NCBI GenBank assembly: GCA_002379985.1
Contig: DFVG01000045.1
Span: 63,250 to 127,249, forward strand
Direction: 5' to 3'
Source of the DNA: Flavobacteriaceae bacterium UBA4166
Lineage (GTDB): Bacteria > Bacteroidota > Bacteroidia > Flavobacteriales > Flavobacteriaceae
Length of the DNA: 64,000 bases
Positions 51,967 to 60,690 of the stretch are shown here, in pieces (the stretch's first letter is position 1; every line of letters starts with the position of its first letter). Under the pieces are notes generated by a model that ran no database searches, was not told where the DNA came from, and saw nothing but the letters and a program-made list of their open reading frames with translations. The translations under genes and the position numbers were made by a program.

Positions 51967-52849
51967 ACCGAAGATAAAGATCTGTTGCTTTGGGGAGATT
52001 CTTTGGGATATGTTTCCGAATAAAAAACTCTTAGGCGGAGCACCACTGAATGTGGCACTTCGGTTACATAAATTAGGAGCCAATGTAACCATGATCAGTG
52101 CTGTAGGTACTGATGCTTTAGGAGGAGAAGCCTTGAAAATAATTCAAGGTTACGGCTTGAATACAGCATCAATTCAGAAACATCAAAGCCTCCCCACCGG
52201 TGCTGTTAATGTTGCACTAACGGAAGGCGTAGCTTCCTACATGTTTGAAGAACCCTCAGCGTGGGATGCCATTCAATTAGATGTAAAACAGCTCGACAAT
52301 TTATCAAAGCAAGACGCCTTTGTATTCGGCTCGCTTGCATTACGAGGTGAGGCCAACCGCAAGGTTCTGGAAGCATTCTTAGAAAAAGCACCCTATAAGG
52401 TTTTCGATGTAAATCTTCGGCCACCGTATGTTTCCAAAGAGTTGGTTCTTTCGTTATTACCAAAAGCCAACCTCATCAAAATGAACGAAGAAGAGTTAGT
52501 GGAAATTAGTACTTGGCTGGGGCTTTCTACGATTGAAGGGGAAGCTCAAATCAAGGCCTTATCGCAACGTATTGATGTTTCTACAATCTGCGTGACTCGA
52601 GGCGCACACGGTGCGGTGTTGTATGATGCCGGGCGTTCCTATCATCACAGTGGTTTTCGCGTCACCGTTGCTGATACGGTTGGAGCAGGTGATTCGTTTT
52701 TAGCGGGATTGTTATATGAGTTGCTACAAGGAAATTCTACAAAAAAATCCTTGCGTTATGCCAGTGCTCTAGGGGCATTGGTCGCTTCAAAAGAAGGCGC
52801 CAATGGTGAAGTCACTTCCGAAGAACTCCAAAATATCTTAGCTACCTAA
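51959..52849 (+). CDS. PfkB-family fructokinase-like carbohydrate kinase
   Basis: A 296-residue ribokinase-family kinase: CCFGEILWDMFP at the N-terminus (fructokinase-like), GGAPLNVALRLHKLG signature 1 and DTVGAGDSFLAGLL signature 2 with the catalytic Asp. It overlaps the sugar porter by 8 nt, giving an uptake-and-phosphorylate pair, probably for fructose. It is clearly different from the kinase at 29-970. A weak hairpin (52868-52883) follows it. Confidence 0.93.
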   Translation: MNRPKIKICCFGEILWDMFPNKKLLGGAPLNVALRLHKLGANVTMISAVGTDALGGEALKIIQGYGLNTASIQKHQSLPTGAVNVALTEGVASYMFEEPSAWDAIQLDVKQLDNLSKQDAFVFGSLALRGEANRKVLEAFLEKAPYKVFDVNLRPPYVSKELVLSLLPKANLIKMNEEELVEISTWLGLSTIEGEAQIKALSQRIDVSTICVTRGAHGAVLYDAGRSYHHSGFRVTVADTVGAGDSFLAGLLYELLQGNSTKKSLRYASALGALVASKEGANGEVTSEELQNILAT

Positions 52850-53113
52850 TCCCTTCGCAACTCATTGTACCTTTCTGAAGGTATTATTTACAGGTGTATA
52901 GTATGCTTTAAAATTCTGAAAACATGGTTCAGAATATCATCAAAATGCTTTTCAAAAAGTAGTGGATGTAATGAAATATAGGATCACACCATACGGGTTT
53001 CACAACTAAATGATAATGTTAATATGACATAAATAACACTTCTATTATTATTTAGAATAAATTAAAATAACTATTTTTGTCGCTGAATTTTTATCTCACA
53101 AAACGCATTACGC
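52850..53113. other. Intergenic region with two hairpins and a promoter
   Basis: This 264-nt gap follows the fructokinase and precedes the DUF6607 operon. It holds TACCTT/AAGGTA over 4 nt (52868-52883, possible terminator), an exact 8-bp inverted repeat ATTCTGAA/TTCAGAAT over 7 nt (52913-52935), and a Fur-box-like half site TGATAATGTTAATAT (53011-53025). A TATTTTTG promoter element follows. No gene is seen. Confidence 0.45.
53072..53079 (+). promoter_or_regulatory. -7 promoter element for the DUF6607 operon
   Basis: TATTTTTG matches TAnnTTTG exactly, 34 nt before the ATG at 53114. No -33 TTG is visible at usual spacing. The Fur-like half site lies about 50 nt upstream. Confidence 0.45.
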
Positions 53114-54019
53114 ATGAAACATATGGTGTATACCTTAGCGGCATTATTTATAGCATTCTCTGTGAATGCACAACAAACAAAAAAACAGCAGGACCTCGAA
53201 GCCATCAAAAAGATGTGTGGTTGTTTTGAAGTGACCTTCAATTTTGCTGAAACATTCAACTACAGCGAGGATAGTTTGTACAAACCTTCTAAAACAAAGG
53301 TAGAGAAAGCTTTAGAGTGGGCTCAACTGATAGAAGATAAGGATGACAAAGTTTCCATTCAGCATTTATTACTTGTTGGCAACCCTGCGTCTCCTCATAT
53401 TGTAAAGCACTGGCGTCAAGATTGGTTGTATGAGAATACAGACCTATACGCGTATAATGCAAATAATGTTTGGAACTATCAAGAGTTACCGAATGATGAA
53501 GTAGACGGTCAATGGACACAAAAAGTGTATCAAGTAGATGATAGTCCGCGTTACGAAGGCTCCGCCACTTGGGTCCACGTAGACGGAAAAAGTTATTGGG
53601 AAAACACTACCAATGCGCCACTTCCCCGCCGTGAGTACACCACACGCAGTGATTACAATCTAACGGTTCGTGGCAATCGTCAAGAGATCACCGAGACCGG
53701 ATGGGTACACGACCAAGACAACGAGAAAGTAATCCGTTCCGAAGGAAAAGAAGACGTTATTCTTGCCAAAGAAAAAGGATATAACACCTACGTTCGCGTG
53801 CCCGATAGCAGGTGTGCTGCAGCTGCCGAATGGTGGAGCGAGAACGACGAAAAATGGGCGTTGGTTCGCTCAAAATGGGATGAGGTTTACGGAAGAAACC
53901 AAGACCTAGTTCTCGAAGAAAAAGTAGACAACAAAGTACTCTACAAATATCTGTTTGGAGAAGGGTACGAAGAAGAAGCCCAAATCGATTCCATCATAGA
54001 ATCCTTTGTAAAAAAATAA
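53114..54019 (+). CDS. DUF6607 secreted protein
   Basis: A 301-residue protein with a signal peptide (SVNAQQ, residues 1-19). It matches the DUF6607 pattern: KKMCGCFEVTFNFAETFNYSEDSLY, VKHWRQDWLYEN, and the aromatic-rich middle with RREYTTRSDYN. It is mostly beta-rich and soluble, so periplasmic. Function is unknown. It leads a four-gene operon with an ankyrin protein, a DUF2271 protein and a PepSY flavoreductase, which suggests a place in iron or haem handling. Confidence 0.85.
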   Translation: MKHMVYTLAALFIAFSVNAQQTKKQQDLEAIKKMCGCFEVTFNFAETFNYSEDSLYKPSKTKVEKALEWAQLIEDKDDKVSIQHLLLVGNPASPHIVKHWRQDWLYENTDLYAYNANNVWNYQELPNDEVDGQWTQKVYQVDDSPRYEGSATWVHVDGKSYWENTTNAPLPRREYTTRSDYNLTVRGNRQEITETGWVHDQDNEKVIRSEGKEDVILAKEKGYNTYVRVPDSRCAAAAEWWSENDEKWALVRSKWDEVYGRNQDLVLEEKVDNKVLYKYLFGEGYEEEAQIDSIIESFVKK

Positions 54020-54023
54020 GTAT

Positions 54024-55529
54024 ATGAGCATTCAAAAATTTCTTTTTAGTTGCTTTTTATTGATCTCAATTCTTGGGTTTGGCCAATCTGAAAACGTTTT
54101 TTTAGATCGTTCTTTTTGGAAGCAACAACCTAGTTTGAAAACGGTTCAGGAAAAGGTTGCGGAAGGCAATGATCCCGCTGCGATGACGCCATACGCTTTT
54201 GATCCCGTAATTTACGCTACCTTAGAGAAAACCGATCCGGAAATTGTAAAGTACTTACTATCCTTTGAAGGCAACCCTATTGATAAAAACACACACGACA
54301 GTAGAAATTATCTGCACTGGGCCGGGTATGCCGGGCAAATAGAACTCGTGGAGTATTTATTGAAAGAAGGCGCCTCTGTAACGAAGTTAGACAGTCACGG
54401 ATACACACCTCTAACTTTTGCTGCCAATGCCGGACAAATAAATCCGGCTCTCTACGAAGCCTTCGAGAACCACGGCGTTTCAATTACCGAAGAGACCAAT
54501 GAGCATGGAGCTAATGTATTATTGTTGGTTGCTCCTTCCCTTTCTAATGAAACAGAATTGAACTACTTTCTCAAAAAAGGATTTGATCTAAACAGTACCG
54601 ATGAAGACGGAAATGGCATCTTTAATTACGCCAGTCGAAAAGGGAATGTTGATTTTTTAAAAATATTGGTTAAAAAAGGTGTTTCTTACAAAGAAGCGAA
54701 CAATAAAGGCGGTAATGCTTTTCTTTTTGCTGCACAAGGAACCCGCGGCCATCAAAACAATATGGCGTTGTACACCTATTTAAAGGATTTAGGGATTGAA
54801 CCCAATGTTGTAACAACCGAAGGATATACACCACTGCATCGTTTGGCGTATTCTTCGGAAGATATTGAAATCATCAATTTTTTCTTGAACGCCGGGGCTG
54901 ACGTCAATCAACAAGACGAAGACGGGAATACCCCTTTTCTGAATGCTGCGTCACGAAACTCCCTCAATATAGTGGAAGTATTCGCAAAGAATGTATCTAA
55001 TTTCAGTACTACGAATAAGCAAGGGCAAAATGCGTTGATGCTTGCTACGCGTAGCAATACTCCTGAAGTTGTCTCTTTCCTCTTAAAACAAAAAGGTGCG
55101 AAAAGCGCCATTCAGGCAACTGATAAAGAAGGAAATACCCTCGCTTACTACTGGGTGGCTTCTTATGATGATGACAACCCGAAAGAGTTTCAGCAGAAAC
55201 AAGAGATTTTGGGGCAACACGGACTCATATTCAACCAAAAGCAAGCCGGTAACAACACCTTACTACACCTTGCCGCAGGTACGAATCAGACAGCGCTCGT
55301 AAAGAAAATAGCGACCTTTGATATTCCTGTAAATGCGAAGAATGATGACGGACTTACCGCTCTTCACGTTGCCGCTATGAAGGCACAAGACGATACCCTA
55401 CTAAAGACGCTATTGGCGATGGGTGCAGATGCTTCCATTACTACAGATTTTGAAGAAACCGCTTTGGATTTGGCAGAAGAGAACGAATTGTTACAATCCA
55501 AGAACGTATCATTGAATTTTTTAAAATAA
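54024..55529 (+). CDS. Secreted ankyrin-repeat protein
   Basis: A 501-residue protein with a signal peptide (LGFGQSE, about residue 20) and about 12 ankyrin repeats, for example HDSRNYLHWAGYAGQIELVEYLLKEGA, EGYTPLHRLAYSS, DEDGNTPFLNAASRN, GNNTLLHLAAGTN and DGLTALHVAAMKA. It is a periplasmic interaction platform. It lies 4 nt after DUF6607 and 1 nt before DUF2271. Ankyrin partners are known beside haem catalases and iron genes; a protective or assembly role here is inferred. Confidence 0.88.
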   Translation: MSIQKFLFSCFLLISILGFGQSENVFLDRSFWKQQPSLKTVQEKVAEGNDPAAMTPYAFDPVIYATLEKTDPEIVKYLLSFEGNPIDKNTHDSRNYLHWAGYAGQIELVEYLLKEGASVTKLDSHGYTPLTFAANAGQINPALYEAFENHGVSITEETNEHGANVLLLVAPSLSNETELNYFLKKGFDLNSTDEDGNGIFNYASRKGNVDFLKILVKKGVSYKEANNKGGNAFLFAAQGTRGHQNNMALYTYLKDLGIEPNVVTTEGYTPLHRLAYSSEDIEIINFFLNAGADVNQQDEDGNTPFLNAASRNSLNIVEVFAKNVSNFSTTNKQGQNALMLATRSNTPEVVSFLLKQKGAKSAIQATDKEGNTLAYYWVASYDDDNPKEFQQKQEILGQHGLIFNQKQAGNNTLLHLAAGTNQTALVKKIATFDIPVNAKNDDGLTALHVAAMKAQDDTLLKTLLAMGADASITTDFEETALDLAEENELLQSKNVSLNFLK

Positions 55530-55530
55530 C

Positions 55531-56016
55531 ATGAAACAGTTACGCATCCTATCGATCATCATATCTACAGCCTTTGGGTTTTTGGCGGCTTCCTCTCCTT
55601 CGGAAACGAAACCTGTAAAATGCCTCATTCAAATGACGAATTATACCGGAGAAGGCGCGTATATTGTAGTTTCTCTTTTGGACGCTTCAGGAGCCTATCA
55701 AGAAACGCTATACGTTCATGGAGAAGATCCGGAGTGGTACAGTGAAATTCCGGAATGGTGGAAATTCTACGGAAAGTATCGCCCGAATATTGATGCTATT
55801 TCCGGAGCTACCATTAGCGGTGGAGAACGTTCTGTTTGCGTACTGCAAATTCCGGCAGATAAGATTGATGCAGGGTACAGTCTACGGTTTGAAACTTCCG
55901 TAGAAGATCAAGAATATTATAGTGACGACCTTCAATTCCCCTTAACCGCAACCAATCTTAAGGGTAAGAAAGAAGGCAACGGTTTTATTCGCTATGTGCG
56001 TATGTTGCCACAATAA
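55531..56016 (+). CDS. DUF2271 secreted protein
   Basis: A 161-residue protein with an N-terminal hydrophobic signal and the DUF2271 core: CLIQMTNYTGEGAYIVVSLLDASGAYQETLYVHGED, DAISGATISGGERSV. DUF2271 proteins are usually found next to PepSY membrane proteins in iron-uptake loci, as here (9 nt before the PepSY gene). The molecular role is unknown. It is probably co-translated with the preceding ankyrin gene (1 nt). Confidence 0.85.
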   Translation: MKQLRILSIIISTAFGFLAASSPSETKPVKCLIQMTNYTGEGAYIVVSLLDASGAYQETLYVHGEDPEWYSEIPEWWKFYGKYRPNIDAISGATISGGERSVCVLQIPADKIDAGYSLRFETSVEDQEYYSDDLQFPLTATNLKGKKEGNGFIRYVRMLPQ

Positions 56017-56025
56017 GGGCACAAT

Positions 56026-58215
56026 ATGACGATTTCGATTTGGCGCTACAGTCATTTTATTTTGGCTGTGGTTTCTTCTTTATTTTTGTTGTTGGCCTCG
56101 GTCACCGGGGTGATCCTTGCCATTGAGCCTATTCAACATCAAAGCAAAGGACATGCTATCTCCAATTTAGACGAGGTCTCAGCAGCGACTGCCATCGAAT
56201 CGTTACAAACTTCCTATGACGAGGTATTTGCCTTAGAAGTTGAACCTTCCGGTTTTGTGAAAGCGTCGGTGTTGACCGCCGATCTAGAGACGGCCGACCT
56301 TTACGTAGATCCAAGAACCGGAAATTCTTTGGGAGTGGTTCCGGAACGACCAAATGTATACCGCTTCACAACCAACTTACACCGTTCCTTATTTCTAAAG
56401 ACCACAGGACGTGTTTTTGTGGGAGTGGTTTCGCTCTTGCTATGTCTTATTGCAATTACCGGTTTGTTACTACTCATCAAGCGACAAGGAGGAATTCGCG
56501 GCTTATTTTCAAAAGTTCATAAGGACTATTTTGAAATGCGGTATCACGTAGTGTTGAGTCGGTGGTTCTTCATTCCCATCATTATCGTAGCGATCACCGG
56601 CGTCTATTTGTCGGTTGAAAAGTTTGGATGGCTCCCGAAAGAAACGTTAGATCACTCCTCTAAAGTCATGGTTTCTGACATTCCGCTGTTGCAAACAATC
56701 ACATTAGATGAGGTTCGCAGTATTGAGTTTCCCTTTTCTGAAGATCCCAAAGAATATTTTCAGCTTTCGCTTCAGGACCGGGAAATTCGGGTCAATCAAC
56801 AAACCGGAAACCTCATTAGTGAAGCTTCGTATCCGTTTGTGACCATCGCTTCAAGACTCAGTTTTCAGTGGCACACAGGAGAAGGAAGCGTGTGGTGGTC
56901 TATCGTATTATTATTAGCAGGGGCGTCTATTGTGTTCTTTATGTATTCCGGATTTGTAATGTCTTGGAAACGTTTGAAAAGTAAAAAATCTTCGGTTACG
57001 ATGCGTCCTGCTTCGGAAGCAGAGATCCTTGTTTTTGTAGGTTCGGAAACAGGCACGACCTACGATATCGCCACACGATTCTTTATTGCAGCAGAACGTT
57101 CCGGATTGAAGTTATTTATGACCGAATTAAATGCTTATTCCGAAGTCTATAAAGAAACCAATGCATTTGAGAACATAAAACAACTTGTGATCCTCACCGC
57201 CACCTATGGGGAAGGCGAAGCTCCTACCAATGCCAGAAAGTTTGAAACACAACTCAAATCTACCGTGCTTGATAAAAAAATACCGTTTTCGGTCGTAGGA
57301 TTTGGCTCCTTAGAATATCCTGATTATTGTCAGTTTGCTAGTACCGTAGATACGCTATTGACACAGCATCCTAATTTTGAGCCCTTGCTTCCGCTCTATA
57401 AAATCAACAATGCAGACACTTCCGATTTTGATTATTGGGTACAGCAATGGGAACAACCCTTGGGGCTTTCGCTTTCCGTGAAACATCCAGTTCCGAAGAA
57501 AAAAAAGAAAAAGGAACGATCCTTTACGGTCGTACAACGTACGCCACTGAATGTAGACGACACTTTCTTACTCCGGTTGCGTCCCAAGCGGTCGCTTCGG
57601 TTCACTTCAGGGGATTTACTGTCTTTTGTTCCGAACGGTTCCGAAACCGTTCGACAGTATTCTATTGCCAAGATAGACGGTGATATTCTATTGAGCATCA
57701 AAAAGCATGAATTTGGTCGTGCGTCTTCCCAATTGTTCGAACTGTGCGAAGGAGATGTTTTTGAAGCCAGTGTGGAAAGCAATAAACATTTTCATTTTCC
57801 GAAGCATTGTAAAGAAGCCTTTTTCATTGCGAATGGCACCGGTATTGCTCCCTTCCTTGGAATGATGGCGACTCAAAAACAAGCGACCATCCATCTGTAT
57901 TGGGGCGGTCGCACCAAAGAATCTTTAGAGCTCTATCAACCCATCATTAATGCGATAACAGCGAAAAACCAAAAGGTTACCCTCCACAGCTGTTGTTCGC
58001 GTGAAGGGAAAAAAGAATACGTTCAAGAGCTTTTGAAAAAAGACACGACATTAGTTCAACAGGCACTTTCAAATGATGGCGTGATTATGATCTGTGGCTC
58101 GTTAGCCATGCAACACGACGTGATTGATGTGTTAGCTTCACAGCTGAAAGATCACCCAGAACTGAGTCTAGATGTGATTGAACATCAACAGCAGTTGAAA
58201 ATGGATTGTTATTAA
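56026..58215 (+). CDS. PepSY membrane flavoreductase (PepSY-flavodoxin-FNR fusion)
   Basis: A 729-residue inner-membrane protein with three parts. Residues 1-325 carry four helices and PepSY domains with conserved histidines for haem (YRFTTNLHRSLF, EMRYHVVLSRWF, FQWHTGEGSVWW). Residues 335-475 are a flavodoxin domain (ILVFVGSETGTTYDIA, ATYGEGEAPTNA). Residues 490-729 are a ferredoxin-NADP reductase module (RQYSIAKI, IANGTGIAPFLGMM, MICGSLAMQHDV). It should pass electrons from NADPH through FAD, FMN and haem to the periplasm, likely for ferric-chelate or haem reduction. It ends the four-gene operon. Confidence 0.92.
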   Translation: MTISIWRYSHFILAVVSSLFLLLASVTGVILAIEPIQHQSKGHAISNLDEVSAATAIESLQTSYDEVFALEVEPSGFVKASVLTADLETADLYVDPRTGNSLGVVPERPNVYRFTTNLHRSLFLKTTGRVFVGVVSLLLCLIAITGLLLLIKRQGGIRGLFSKVHKDYFEMRYHVVLSRWFFIPIIIVAITGVYLSVEKFGWLPKETLDHSSKVMVSDIPLLQTITLDEVRSIEFPFSEDPKEYFQLSLQDREIRVNQQTGNLISEASYPFVTIASRLSFQWHTGEGSVWWSIVLLLAGASIVFFMYSGFVMSWKRLKSKKSSVTMRPASEAEILVFVGSETGTTYDIATRFFIAAERSGLKLFMTELNAYSEVYKETNAFENIKQLVILTATYGEGEAPTNARKFETQLKSTVLDKKIPFSVVGFGSLEYPDYCQFASTVDTLLTQHPNFEPLLPLYKINNADTSDFDYWVQQWEQPLGLSLSVKHPVPKKKKKKERSFTVVQRTPLNVDDTFLLRLRPKRSLRFTSGDLLSFVPNGSETVRQYSIAKIDGDILLSIKKHEFGRASSQLFELCEGDVFEASVESNKHFHFPKHCKEAFFIANGTGIAPFLGMMATQKQATIHLYWGGRTKESLELYQPIINAITAKNQKVTLHSCCSREGKKEYVQELLKKDTTLVQQALSNDGVIMICGSLAMQHDVIDVLASQLKDHPELSLDVIEHQQQLKMDCY

Positions 58216-58344
58216 GGGATTACCGGCACCTCTAAACTCCAATCAATTAAGATTTTATCAGAATGATAGAATAAAAGGTTGTTAAAAAATCATTTTTTTG
58301 ATGACAAAGTAGGAGGACGTTCGATGTAGAAGAAAAACATCCAG

Positions 58345-59211
58345 ATGACAACAAAAAAACTACTTCTAGGGTTCTTCTTACTCATTTCATCATTACATTT
58401 TGTGCAAGCCCAAACCAATACATGGACTGGTGCCGTGAACAACAATTGGGGCACAGCAGGCAACTGGAGTCTCGCCGAAGTACCCTCTGCAACACATGAC
58501 GCTGTAATCCCTACAGGATTTACCGTAAACCTAAATGTCTCGGCGACCATCAATTCGTTGCAAGTTCAAGGAACATCAACGTTCAATTGGAGTCAGCAAT
58601 TATCCATCGCGTCGGCTTCTAATTTTGGACCGAATACTACCATACAATGGTCTCTAAATAATTTAACTGGAGGAGGTACACTCACCAATCAAGGTGTCAT
58701 CAATTTGCCTACCACAAGTACGAAAAGCATCATCGGTCTTACCACGCTGAACAACGAAGGAGTTATCAACGTTCAAGATGCCGGTAATCTAAATATTACC
58801 GATGGTATTCTTAATAATCAAGCAACAGGGGTTATAGATATCCAGGCAGATGGTAGTGATATCTCATATACGGGAAGTGCCTCAAGAATTCTGAACAACT
58901 TCGGAACGATTCGAAAAACAGGAACTCTAGGAATTGCTTACATCGAAGCAGAACTTGTAAATACCGGAACTATAAATGTAGATAGTGGAGATCTGCGATT
59001 CCGTAGCTTGAACAAAATCTTGGACGGGGGAACATATAATGTAGGGGTCGGGTGCTGCACTTTCTTGGTATGGTCCGGTAACATTGGTAAACACATTAAC
59101 CGGAACGCTAGACGGCCCCATTGTTTGGGCAAATGTAACTACCGTTGCATCATCTACAACAGCGACCTTAAATTTTTCTGGACCAGAAGGGGTTTCGTGG
59201 ATTCTGTCTAG
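58345..59211 (+). CDS. N-terminal part of a frameshifted T9SS repeat protein
   Basis: The first 234 codons or so (to about 59047) encode a signal peptide (FVQAQT), a WTG/NWG-rich start (NTWTGAVNNNWGTAGNW) and the first surface-protein repeat. After the G run at 59044-59047 the reading frame turns into cysteine-rich, non-homologous sequence and ends at 59211. Dropping one G restores VGSGAALSWYGPVTLVNTLTG, which continues directly in the frame of the next entry. The two entries are therefore one gene of about 1562 codons broken by a single extra base. Confidence 0.8.
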   Translation: MTTKKLLLGFFLLISSLHFVQAQTNTWTGAVNNNWGTAGNWSLAEVPSATHDAVIPTGFTVNLNVSATINSLQVQGTSTFNWSQQLSIASASNFGPNTTIQWSLNNLTGGGTLTNQGVINLPTTSTKSIIGLTTLNNEGVINVQDAGNLNITDGILNNQATGVIDIQADGSDISYTGSASRILNNFGTIRKTGTLGIAYIEAELVNTGTINVDSGDLRFRSLNKILDGGTYNVGVGCCTFLVWSGNIGKHINRNARRPHCLGKCNYRCIIYNSDLKFFWTRRGFVDSV

Positions 59212-60690
59212 TTTAATTGGAGGGGGAACCTTGGTCAATGAAGGCATTTTGAACTTAGATACCACGAGTACCAAATCAATTTTAGAATTGAGTACATTGA
59301 ACAACAACGGACTCATAGTCATACGAACTTCTGGAGATTTAAATATTACAGATGGAATTTTAAACAATTCGGCTTCTGGTGTCATCGATCTACAGGCTGA
59401 TGGTGGAGACATCAGCTATACTGGGACTTCAAGTCGGATATTGAACAATGCCGGACTCATACGAAGAACAACGACTACTGGTACGGCGAATATTGACACT
59501 GAACTCAACAACACAGGTACTATTTCTGTAGAGAGTGGGGAATTGCGTTTTCAATTCCTAAATAAAAATTTATCGGGAGGAACCTATCATGTTTCCTCTG
59601 GCGCATCTCTTTTTTGGAATGGCCCCATTACCTGTTTAGGAACGCTTGATGGCGTATTAGATGGAGAACTTCGGTGGAACAACTTGGTAACCGTATCTGG
59701 ATCGACCTCAGCGACTTATGCTTTTACGGGCGCTACAGGGGTGAATTGGACTGGTGGAAATTTAGAAGGAGGAGGAACCTTAATCAATCAAAGTCAGATT
59801 AGCCTCACCACAACCTCCACAAAATCCATTTTAGGCCTTACGACCCTCAACAACGAAGCTACCATCGCCTTGGCAAGCACCGGAAATCTTAATATTTCTG
59901 ACGGTGTTTTAAATAATCAAGCAAGCGGTGTCATTGATCTTCAATTTGACACCGCCAACCTCAGTTGGTCGGGAACCGGCGTGCGTACCCTGAATAACTT
60001 CGGAACCATTCGGAAAACAACAAGTGCTGGTATTGCTTATATCGAAACTGAATTAAATAATACAGGAACCATCGCTGTTGAAAGTGGAGAATTGCAATTC
60101 CGATCGCTTAATAAAAATCTTACTGGTGGTGTCTACAATACGTTACCGGGAACACGATTGCGCTGGAGTGGTCCTGTTACGCTAGATAATACGCTTACGG
60201 GAACCAATGATGGAGAAATCCAATGGAGTAGTCTTGTGACGGTCACCTCCGGCACTACTGCTGCCCTGGAATTCTCGGGAAGTGGAGTGTTCAATTGGTC
60301 GCTTAATAACCTGACGGGAGGAGGAACCTTGATAAATAGATCGAATATGGTCTTAAGTACAACCAGTACAAAAAGCATTTTGGGGGTAACCACATTCAGC
60401 AATGAAGGGTATATGGCCTTTCTCAACGGAGGAAACCTCAATGTATCCGACGGCATTCTGAGCAATGAAACAACCGGCACCATAGATATTCAAAGCGACC
60501 GAGCAGATATTAGCTGGAGTGGCGTTGGCTCTCATATATTCAATAATGCAGGCTTGCTTACAAAAAGTGTTGAAAGCGGATTGGTTCTCATTTATACCGA
60601 AACGACAAATACAGGGACTATAGATGCAGCTATCGGTGAAATTGAATTCAGTGGCACCAATTCCTTAAACAATACGCCTTCCGGAATCAT
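58630..60690 (+). repeat. Tandem repeats, 549-bp period, inside the T9SS protein
   Basis: The motif TTSTKS occurs at 58711, 59261, 59810 and 60359. The last two intervals are exactly 549 bp (183 residues); the first is 550 because of the extra G at 59044-59047. Each unit reads LTTLNNEG, LNITDGILNN, ASGVIDLQ, LNNFGTIRK, ELNNTGTI, GELRFRSLNKNL and GGGTL in the same order. The fourth unit decays after about 60690. Confidence 0.85.
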
